Shown here in pieces: positions 1 through 4,420 of a stretch of 5,111 nt of DNA. Position numbers and translations under genes: made by a program. This stretch comes from Spirochaetota bacterium (GTDB lineage Bacteria; Spirochaetota; Brevinematia; DTOW01): contig JAPYWX010000116.1 of NCBI GenBank assembly GCA_028276145.1, forward strand, positions 1-5,111. Direction: 5' to 3'. How positions within the stretch are numbered: the first letter of the stretch is position 1; each line of letters opens with the position of its first letter. The notes beneath the pieces were generated by a model. It had not been told where the DNA came from and ran no database searches. It saw only the letters and a list, made by a program, of their open reading frames with translations.

Positions 1-264
1 GTAATGGATGATGAACTTACACATATAGCTTTGGTTATCGGGTATGATAGAGAGAGTGGGAGTATTGTTTTTATAAACAAGAGCAAAGGCAAGCCAGTAA
101 GCTTAGGTTATATGAATTTTAACTACCCGGATAGGGATTATGTAATTAAGGAAGGAAGGAACATTCAAGTTAATTCTTATGTTAGAGATGATAAGTTAGG
201 TAAACTTTTATCTACTCAGGCGTTTAGAGGATTTGGTAGGATTCCACTTGTTACGAAGAATTAA
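1..264 (+). CDS. C-terminal fragment of a putative NlpC/P60- or CHAP-like cysteine peptidase (5' end outside window)
   Basis: The reading frame is open from base 1, and the codon before the first ATG (base 4) is a sense codon. I therefore treat this as the last 87 residues of a longer protein, not as an 86-residue gene. It starts with a Asp-Asp-Glu-Leu-Thr-His stretch, then a hydrophobic beta strand (IALVIGYD), a turn with Gly-Ser-Gly, a second strand (IVFINKS), and a Val-x-Leu-Gly-Tyr segment. The order His, strand, turn, strand, polar residue resembles the second half of NlpC/P60 and CHAP cell-wall hydrolases, where a catalytic His follows the catalytic Cys. The His of THIALV would be that residue and the Asn of FINKS a possible third one. 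The Cys half would lie upstream, so this call is a fold-level inference only. The gene ends 12 bp before a hairpin terminator. Confidence 0.35.
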   Translation, partial: VMDDELTHIALVIGYDRESGSIVFINKSKGKPVSLGYMNFNYPDRDYVIKEGRNIQVNSYVRDDKLGKLLSTQAFRGFGRIPLVTKN

Positions 265-276
265 ATATTTATATTC

Positions 277-297
277 AGAGAGGCATAGCCTCTCTTT
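277..297 (+). terminator. Hairpin terminator after the first gene
   Basis: An 8-bp perfect stem (AGAGAGGC, 277-284, with GCCTCTCT, 288-295) closes a 3-base ATA loop and runs into a short T run. It sits 12 bp after the stop codon of the upstream gene. The T tract is weak (TCTCTTTAAC), so termination may be partial. The stem sequence recurs almost unchanged at 3088-3103. Confidence 0.6.
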
Positions 298-311
298 AAC
301 TTAAATATTCT

Positions 312-339
312 TTGAACGATATAATGTTTTTGGTATAAA
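312..339 (+). promoter_or_regulatory. Probable sigma-70-type promoter of the lipoprotein gene
   Basis: TTGAAC (312-317) and TATAAA (334-339) are 16 bp apart. Initiation about 7 bp further on would fall at 346-347, immediately before the ATG at 348, giving a leaderless or nearly leaderless mRNA. A second possible -10 box, TATAAT at 320-325, lies upstream but has a poor -35 partner. It would give a leader of about 16 nt, also without a Shine-Dalgarno site. Confidence 0.45.
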
Positions 340-347
340 ATTCACTT

Positions 348-839
348 ATGAGGTTTATAGCTACGAAATTTACACTCTTTTCCTTGGCTTTATTATTTCT
401 GGTTTCAGGGTGTAGTGAGAAACCTATAGAAGGGGGCATCAATAAAATATTTGGTTACTGGCAGCTAAGTAAAATTATATACTCTAACAGCACTTTGTCA
501 TACGATAATTCACCGAATTATTCGTTATATTACTTCACTAGCGATTATGTGACGAATAAAGATAATATTTCTAACTACTCTGGGTATATATATGAGATTT
601 CTTATTTTGTGATAACGAATAGTGTAGTTTCTAATACTTGGGGAGTTGATTTAAGGAACAACAAGTTATACATATACACAGATTCAACTAACTATGTGTA
701 TACTTTTTCATTTGTTGCAAACAATAGTGACGATGTTAATGAGATATGGCTTTCTCAAGGTGTGTTTTCAGTTTCAAACACAAATTATAGCTTTTTCGCA
801 AGTAATGGAATAGTAATGTATGTGTTGAAGAAAAAATAA
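348..839 (+). CDS. Small Asn/Ser/Tyr-rich lipoprotein of unknown function
   Basis: The 163-residue product has a type II signal peptide: a basic start (MRFIATK), a hydrophobic core at about residues 8-20, and a lipobox Val-Ser-Gly-Cys with Cys22 as the lipidated residue. The mature chain of about 142 residues is close to 40% Asn, Ser and Tyr. It looks like a run of short beta strands separated by polar turns, with NYS recurring three times. It opens with a Gly-Tyr-Trp-Gln-Leu motif and closes with a Met-Tyr-Val-Leu-Lys-Lys strand. That pattern is seen in small lipocalin-like barrel lipoproteins, but the match is to general shape, not to a named family. The ATG at 348 is the only usable start, because TAA at 336-338 blocks the frame upstream. 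There is no Shine-Dalgarno sequence. The gene is convergent with the TPR gene, with 5 bp between stops and no terminator between them. Confidence 0.8.
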   Translation: MRFIATKFTLFSLALLFLVSGCSEKPIEGGINKIFGYWQLSKIIYSNSTLSYDNSPNYSLYYFTSDYVTNKDNISNYSGYIYEISYFVITNSVVSNTWGVDLRNNKLYIYTDSTNYVYTFSFVANNSDDVNEIWLSQGVFSVSNTNYSFFASNGIVMYVLKKK

Positions 840-844
840 CTTGT

Positions 845-2605
845 TTAGAGGTTTTCTAGCGCTTTATTTACAAGGTCTATTCTGTCAAAGTTGGGGTATT
901 TTTCTTTTATCCTCTGGTAGTACTCTTTAGCGGAGGTTTTGTCACCACTTTTTTCTAATACTACTGCTAACTCAAAAAGTAAGTCAGGAGTTTCTTTTAT
1001 TGATATTGCTTCTTTGTAATAGTTTATAGCATTTTTAAAATCAGCCTTTTTGGCATAAGATTTTGCTAGTCCGCATATAGCTCTGTATGAGTTTTGATAT
1101 TTTTCTCTTGCTTTTTGGTAGTACGATATAGCTTCGTTATAGAGTCCTTCATAGAACATTGCATCACCTAGCCCAATGTATGCGTTATAATCATTTGGGT
1201 TTATTGATAACGCTTTGTTAAAGAATTTTATGGATTCTGAAGTTTTACCTTTCTTTATGTAAGCAAATCCGATACCTGTATATGCTTCGTTTATTTTGTT
1301 ATCTGCTTTTAATGCTTCACTAAAGAGTGAAAGTGCCTTGTCAACTTCACCTTCTCTAAGGTATAGGTTACCTAAAGTAGTGAGGAGTAGAGGGTCTGTT
1401 TTGTTTATATTGTATGCCATTTCTATATATTTTCTTGCCATTGTTGGGTCATCTTTGACAAATAGGTAGGAATTACCTAGATTGTACAACGCTCCGAAAT
1501 TCTTTGAGTTTATCTTTACAGCCATAGCATAATATGGCATAGCCTTTTCTGGTTGACCTAATTTATCGTAAGTGTTACCTATCTTGACTAGTAATGAATC
1601 ATTTTGCTTTTCGTATTTGTAAGCTGCTAGTAGGTATTCTAGAGCTTTTTCGTAGTTACCTTCTAGGTAGTGTATGGTTCCGAGGTTTATATATGGTTTT
1701 GAATATGTTGGGTTTATTGATATGGCATTGTTGAAGTGCTTCTTTGCGTTCTCAATATCGTTTAGTGCGTAGTAGGTTAAACCTAGATTGTAATGTGCTT
1801 TTTCAAAGTCAGGTTTTAGTTCTATGCTCTTTGTGAATTCTCTTTTAGCATCTTCGTACATCTTTTTCATGTAATAAATTATTCCCATCTTATACCTCAT
1901 TTCGTAATCATCTTCACCAGATGATATGACTTTTTCAAATTCTTCTAGTGCTTTTTCGTAGTCTGAGTTATCGTAAAATATACTTCCTTTTGTTAGATGC
2001 GCGTAAGGATTGTTTGGGTCTGATGATAATACTTCGTTAGCAAGTTGTAGTGCTTTTTGAGTGTTTCCTTTTTTATATGTTGTATAGGAATATGCTCCTT
2101 TGGCTTTATTGTCATTTCCATTTAGTTCTAAGGATTTTTCAAATCTTTCGTGAGCATTGTTTATATCTCCTTTCTTTAGGTAGTTTATTCCTTCTTTGAG
2201 TAGCCTTTGTGCTTCTTCTTTGATGTCTTTGGTTTTGTCAACTTTTACAGGTTCAACTTTTGTTTGTGGGGTAGGAATACTTTCCTTTGGTATGTCTACC
2301 TTTACAGTTAATTCCCTTTTAGCAAGCTCCTCTTCTTTTTTTCTTTTCATTTGCGTTATCTGCTTCCTAAGTTTTTCTACTTCTGGATCGTTAGGATTTT
2401 CCAAGAATACCCTGTCAAGGTAGTCTAAAGCTCTATCATAGTCACCTTCTCTCATGTAAATCTTTGCAAGTTCTAGAAACTTGGTTCTATCTGATATGTT
2501 GCCTTTACCACCTTTAGAGACTAATAGGTACCCAAGTCCTAGGATTAGGAGTATTAAAATTCCAATTCCAGCAATAATAAGAATTTTCTTTTTACTTTCG
2601 TCCAT
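845..2605 (-). CDS. Membrane-anchored tetratricopeptide repeat (TPR) protein
   Basis: The product has 586 residues if translation starts at the ATG at 2605. A GTG five codons upstream (2620) is also in frame, but AGGAGG at 2617-2612 lies 6 nt before the ATG and decides the start. Residues 5-7 are Lys, residues 8-29 form one transmembrane helix, and the rest is soluble and probably periplasmic. One TPR unit (about 41-75) is followed by a charged helical stretch (76-98) and a Pro/Lys/Val-rich linker (99-127). Then come about 13 consecutive TPR units (132-586) with the usual pattern: W/Y-x-x-L-G-x-x-Y, then A at repeat position 20 and a closing Pro, for example a YNLGLTYY segment and NPNDY ends. 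TPR superhelices bind peptides or partner proteins; the ligand here is unknown. No enzyme domain is present. The gene is divergent from the sigma-ftsQ operon, so a link to envelope assembly or division is possible but only positional. Confidence 0.9.
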   Translation of the reverse strand: MDESKKKILIIAGIGILILLILGLGYLLVSKGGKGNISDRTKFLELAKIYMREGDYDRALDYLDRVFLENPNDPEVEKLRKQITQMKRKKEEELAKRELTVKVDIPKESIPTPQTKVEPVKVDKTKDIKEEAQRLLKEGINYLKKGDINNAHERFEKSLELNGNDNKAKGAYSYTTYKKGNTQKALQLANEVLSSDPNNPYAHLTKGSIFYDNSDYEKALEEFEKVISSGEDDYEMRYKMGIIYYMKKMYEDAKREFTKSIELKPDFEKAHYNLGLTYYALNDIENAKKHFNNAISINPTYSKPYINLGTIHYLEGNYEKALEYLLAAYKYEKQNDSLLVKIGNTYDKLGQPEKAMPYYAMAVKINSKNFGALYNLGNSYLFVKDDPTMARKYIEMAYNINKTDPLLLTTLGNLYLREGEVDKALSLFSEALKADNKINEAYTGIGFAYIKKGKTSESIKFFNKALSINPNDYNAYIGLGDAMFYEGLYNEAISYYQKAREKYQNSYRAICGLAKSYAKKADFKNAINYYKEAISIKETPDLLFELAVVLEKSGDKTSAKEYYQRIKEKYPNFDRIDLVNKALENL

Positions 2606-2624
2606 GGTTCCCCTCCTCACAAGA

Positions 2625-2654
2625 ATTATAAGAAAGTCGCCTTTATAGTATAAA
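2625..2654 (-). promoter_or_regulatory. Probable promoter of the TPR gene
   Basis: Read on the minus strand, a perfect TATAAT (2630-2625) lies 18 bp after TTTATA (2654-2649), a 4/6 match to a -35 box. Initiation near 2618 would give a leader of only about 13 nt that consists almost entirely of the GAGGAGGGG Shine-Dalgarno run. The upstream edge is 14 bp from the first palindrome unit at 2668, so anything bound there would sit next to the polymerase. Confidence 0.45.
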
Positions 2655-2667
2655 TAAATTTTTTTGA

Positions 2668-2746
2668 GTGCTTATAGCGCTAAGTGCTTATAGCACTGAG
2701 TGCTTATGGCACATTGCACTTAATAGTACATTGTGCTTAATAGTAT
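2668..2746. repeat. Palindrome array A: five 13-14 bp units with a 16-bp period
   Basis: Units start at 2668, 2684, 2700, 2716 and 2733, separated by 3-bp spacers. The core is GTGCT-TAT-AGCAC, a 5-bp inverted repeat around a 3-base loop. Unit 2 is perfect. Units 1 (AGCGC right arm) and 3 (GGCAC right arm) carry single changes that remain G-U pairs in plus-strand RNA. Unit 4 (GCACT-TAAT-AGTAC) exchanges a G-C pair for A-T but has one mismatch. Unit 5 (GTGCT-TAAT-AGTAT) has a 4-base loop and two G-U-type pairs. No gene overlaps. Every unit carries stop triplets on both strands, and a 16-bp period rotates the frame, so the array is non-coding. Confidence 0.9.
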
Positions 2747-2776
2747 GTCTTAACAAAAAAACGCAGGATAGTTGGG

Positions 2777-2870
2777 GTGCTTCATAGCACGGGTGCTTCA
2801 TAGAACAGGTGCTTCATAGCACAGGTGCTTTATAGCACGGGTGCTTTATAGCACGAATGCTTTATAGTAC
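2777..2870. repeat. Palindrome array B: six 14-bp units at an exact 16-bp period
   Basis: Units start at 2777, 2793, 2809, 2825, 2841 and 2857, each 14 bp with 2-bp purine spacers (GG, AG, AG, GG, GA). The first three have the loop TCAT and the last three TTAT, always between GTGCT and AGCAC arms. Units 6, 8, 9 and 10 are perfect inverted repeats. Unit 7 (AGAAC) has one mismatch. Unit 11 (ATGCT / AGTAC) has one mismatch and one G-U-type pair. The array is separated from array A by a 30-bp stretch containing a run of seven A (2747-2776), and the two arrays are not in a common 16-bp register. Confidence 0.92.
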
Positions 2871-2954
2871 CTTTTTAACTAATTGTTTAAGGGATTGTGT
2901 TTTTGATAACTCCTCAATAACCGAAATGTGTTGAAAAACTTCGTTTCTCGACGA

Positions 2955-2968
2955 GCGCTTTTTAGCAC
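2955..2968. repeat. Isolated palindrome unit (divergent)
   Basis: GCGCT-TTTT-AGCAC has the same 14-bp size, arms and loop length as the array units, with one arm mismatch. It lies directly between two longer hairpins (2929-2953 and 2969-2999), with a gap of one base on the left and none on the right. Confidence 0.7.
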
Positions 2969-2999
2969 CTATGAAGGGAGCTGAGACCTCTCTTCGTAG
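2969..2999 (+). other. Strong 12-bp hairpin with a 7-base loop
   Basis: CTATGAAGGGAG (2969-2980) pairs along its full length with CTCTCTTCGTAG (2988-2999) around the loop CTGAGAC. Two of the twelve pairs (2972 with 2996, 2977 with 2991) are U-G or G-U in a plus-strand transcript and would be A-C mismatches in a minus-strand transcript. The hairpin is therefore complete only as plus-strand RNA. A weaker hairpin precedes it at 2929-2953 (GTTGA-A-AAA with TTT-C-TCGAC, loop CTTCG, one mismatch). Confidence 0.55.
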
Positions 3000-3026
3000 A
3001 ATAAGTGTGGGGTTACTTGAGATAAT

Positions 3027-3061
3027 GTTCTTAATAGCACTTTCTTAAGTGCTTGTAGCAC
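3027..3061. repeat. Two further palindrome units
   Basis: Unit 13 is GTTCT-TAAT-AGCAC (3027-3040, one arm mismatch). Unit 14 is GTGCT-TGT-AGCAC (3049-3061, perfect arms, 3-base loop). They start 22 bp apart, so they fall outside the strict 16-bp period of the main arrays. They lie 56 bp or more upstream of the -35 box of the sigma gene. Confidence 0.75.
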
Positions 3062-3067
3062 TAAATA

Positions 3068-3113
3068 CTTTGATAGAGGCAATAAATAGAGGCAATAGCC
3101 TCTCTCTTTGATA
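3068..3113 (+). terminator. Orphan terminator-like hairpin with direct repeats
   Basis: AGAGGC (3088-3093) and GCCTCT (3098-3103) form a 6-bp stem around AATA, followed by CTCTTTG. The stem and tail closely match the terminator at 277-297. The 11-mer ATAGAGGCAAT occurs twice (3073-3083 and 3086-3096), and CTTTGATA flanks the element on both sides (3068-3075 and 3106-3113), which suggests slippage or local duplication. No plus-strand gene lies upstream within the gene-free region. The hairpin ends 14 bp before the -35 box of the sigma promoter and may insulate it from upstream transcription. Confidence 0.4.
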
Positions 3114-3116
3114 TCG

Positions 3117-3145
3117 TTGACAAAGAGAACTAAAGTTAATATATT
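3117..3145 (+). promoter_or_regulatory. Near-consensus sigma-70-type promoter of the sigma-ftsQ operon
   Basis: A perfect TTGACA (3117-3122) is followed after exactly 17 bp by TATATT (3140-3145, 5/6). Transcription should begin near 3152, giving a leader of about 25 nt before the ATG at 3177. This is the best promoter in the window and implies that the operon is read by the housekeeping polymerase. It also rules out the longer open frame starting at the TTG at 3108, since that start would lie upstream of the transcription start. Confidence 0.75.
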
Positions 3146-3176
3146 TTTTGGTAGATATTATTTTAATCTGGCTTAT

Positions 3177-3701
3177 ATGAAAAAGAAACAAAAGGACCTA
3201 GAAAGCGATATTAAATCAATTGCTACTTCCATAGCCAATGTATTTTACAAAAGTTATAAAAGTTACCTGAACTATGATGACCTATTGCATGAAGCTTATG
3301 AGGCTGCTATTGCTGCTAAGAATACTTTCGATGAAACTAGGGGAACAAGTTTTGAGCCTTATTTGAAGGCCTGTGTTCGTAACAAGCTTATAAATTATGT
3401 TAAAAAGAAGATAAAAACCAGGGAGATGGAAGTTATTTTACCCGATGATAATAATGATAGTGTTTTTAGGAAAGAGGTAACACTAGAGGATATGGAAAAT
3501 TCTATACTTGTGAAAGATATAGAACATTTCATGATGACGCATCAGGATTTGTTTTCAAATGATGATTTGACGATATTTCACATGAGAGCTATGGGAAGCA
3601 GTTATAAAGAAATTGCCGAAAAGATAAATAAAAATACGAAATATGTTGACAACTCACTTAGAAGGATAAAGAAAATTATATCTGAAAGGTTTGGAATATG
3701 A
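3177..3701 (+). CDS. Sigma-70 family RNA polymerase sigma factor, SigH-like
   Basis: The 174-residue product has the two-domain form of a small alternative sigma factor. Region 2 (about residues 10-80) contains YDDLLHEAYEAAIAAKNTFD, the core-polymerase-binding helix pattern. It is followed by an Arg-Gly-x-x-Phe segment, then Tyr-Leu-Lys-Ala-Cys-Val-Arg-Asn-Lys-Leu-Ile-Asn, the region 2.3-2.4 type helix that reads and melts the -10 element. An acidic linker (about 85-125) leads to region 4 (about 128-174): a helix-turn-helix with SYKEIAEKINKN and KYVDNSLRRIKK. The last motif is close to the pattern of SigH-type factors (K-x-x-D-N-x-L-x-R-x-K). No Cys/His anti-sigma motif and no adjacent anti-sigma gene are seen. 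The ATG at 3177 is chosen because the promoter lies just upstream; it has no clear Shine-Dalgarno site. The stop codon overlaps the ftsQ start by 4 bp. Its regulon is unknown. Confidence 0.8.
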   Translation: MKKKQKDLESDIKSIATSIANVFYKSYKSYLNYDDLLHEAYEAAIAAKNTFDETRGTSFEPYLKACVRNKLINYVKKKIKTREMEVILPDDNNDSVFRKEVTLEDMENSILVKDIEHFMMTHQDLFSNDDLTIFHMRAMGSSYKEIAEKINKNTKYVDNSLRRIKKIISERFGI

Positions 3702-4387
3702 ATTTTGTGAAGGTTTTTTTAGTTACTTTACTTTCTATTCTGCTTATTGTTTTCTTTTGGCTTGTATACTTTGATTCTGATAGGCTAGTCGTCAAGAATG
3801 TTAAGATCTCTTCAAGTATAGGTTTTTTCCCTGACGGAATTGACAAGAAGATAAAGGATTCTGTTGGTGGTAATATTCTTCTGATTGACAGATTGTATCT
3901 GAAGGAAAAGCTCAAAGGTTTGAGTAGTGATGTAGAAAGTGTTGATGTTGTTGTGTATCCGCCTGATACTGTGAGTGTTGATGTGATTTACAGGATACCT
4001 GTGGTTAGAGTTGTTTACAAAAGTGGTGTGAATAAATTCTTTGATGGTGAATTCAGGGAGGTCAATGAATATGTGCCGGGGATGTTCTCTAATCTTGTAG
4101 TAGTTTTTGTTGAAAGTTGGGATGAAAAGACTCTTAGGGAAATCTCTAAAATAGTTTCTAGGATAGATTCGTCAATACTGAGTAGTAGGTTTTTCCCGAA
4201 GGCTTTTGTTGTCAAGGAAGAAGGGGTTTACGCAATGAATAAGGATTACGATATAACGGTATTTTTTGGAAATGAAGTAAACGAAGATAAGGTCAAAAAG
4301 TCATTTCTAGTTATTAAGTACATCATTCAAAGAAACCTTCCTGTTAGATTTGTTGATGCTAGGTTTGATAACATGATAGGGAGGTAG
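3698..4387 (+). CDS. ftsQ: Cell division protein FtsQ/DivIB
   Basis: The 229-residue bitopic membrane protein fits the FtsQ/DivIB plan. It has a very short cytoplasmic tail, one transmembrane helix (about residues 6-25), and a POTRA domain (about 31-99). The POTRA has the family landmarks: a VKNVKIS first strand, a Gly-x-Asn-Ile-Leu-Leu-Ile-Asp segment (57-64), a helix with Leu-Lys-x-Leu, VESVDVVVYPPDTVSVDV, and Arg-Ile-Pro-Val (99-102). A beta domain follows, with Phe-Asp-Gly (114-116) near its start and RFVDARFDN near the C terminus, equivalent to the VDLRY-type strand of FtsQ. In the divisome, FtsQ works with FtsL and FtsB to control septal peptidoglycan synthesis. The start codon is inside the sigma gene's stop (ATGA), with GAAAGG 8 nt upstream, so translation is probably coupled. 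The usual mur, ftsA and ftsZ neighbours are absent: a terminator and a convergent gene follow directly. Confidence 0.82.
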   Translation: MNFVKVFLVTLLSILLIVFFWLVYFDSDRLVVKNVKISSSIGFFPDGIDKKIKDSVGGNILLIDRLYLKEKLKGLSSDVESVDVVVYPPDTVSVDVIYRIPVVRVVYKSGVNKFFDGEFREVNEYVPGMFSNLVVVFVESWDEKTLREISKIVSRIDSSILSSRFFPKAFVVKEEGVYAMNKDYDITVFFGNEVNEDKVKKSFLVIKYIIQRNLPVRFVDARFDNMIGR

Positions 4388-4420
4388 GAGGAGGTTATAC
4401 CTCCTCTTATTAGAGGTTTT
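4385..4420. terminator. Bidirectional terminator between ftsQ and the convergent malE-like gene
   Basis: GAGGAGGT (4388-4395) pairs with ACCTCCTC (4399-4406) around a TAT loop, and the stem extends outward by up to three more pairs into the ftsQ stop codon. A second, overlapping stem, CCTCT-TATT-AGAGG (4403-4416), is followed on the plus strand by TTTTACTTTC and competes with the first for the same bases. The element fills the 31-bp gap between the two stop codons and can serve both strands. Confidence 0.65.

Larger units (their letters stand above)
2871..3110 (+). ncRNA. Possible untranslated structured RNA ending at the 3088-3110 hairpin
   Basis: This stretch has no ORF of note but has consecutive potential hairpins on the plus strand: 2929-2953, 2955-2968, 2969-2999, 3027-3040 and 3049-3061. 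It ends with a terminator-like stem. I do not recognise it as 6S RNA, SRP RNA, RNase P RNA, tmRNA or a known riboswitch. No convincing promoter for it is visible, and its 5' end is a guess; it could extend back into the repeat arrays. The call is an inference from structure and from the orphan terminator. Confidence 0.2.

Noticed and set aside
4..264. Complete 86-residue gene starting at ATG 4
   Set aside because: The frame is open to the window edge, no upstream signals can be seen, and the sequence begins in the middle of what looks like a folded domain.
2618..2620. GTG start for the TPR gene
   Set aside because: This GTG overlaps the Shine-Dalgarno run itself. AGGAGG is ideally spaced (6 nt) for the ATG at 2605.
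2668..2870. CRISPR array
   Set aside because: Units are 13-14 bp with 2-3 bp spacers. There is no room for unique spacers, and no cas gene is present.
2668..2870. Integron attC-type or insertion-sequence ends
   Set aside because: There is no recombinase or transposase, no RYYYAAC-type core sites, and no terminal inverted repeats around a cargo.
2969..3040. TPP riboswitch, suggested by CTGAGA (2981-2986) and GATAATG (3021-3027)
   Set aside because: CTGAGA is the loop of a 12-bp hairpin rather than a junction strand. The ACCTGAT...GGATAAT core is absent, and no thiamine gene follows.
2668..3061. Protein-coding repeat (short repeated peptide)
   Set aside because: Most units contain TAG on the plus strand and TAA or TGA on the minus strand. 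The 16-bp period shifts the frame by one each time, so all six frames are closed.
2606..3176. Replication origin with iterons
   Set aside because: The repeats resemble iterons in being regular, but I see no DnaA-box-like TTATCCACA sequences and no replication initiator gene nearby. The evidence is too thin for a call.
3676..3915. Minus-strand ORF opposite ftsQ (and similar ones at 4015-4215, 2196-2423 and 4696-4878)
   Set aside because: These frames lie fully within well-supported genes on the other strand, lack Shine-Dalgarno sites and have no recognisable domain. They are shadows.
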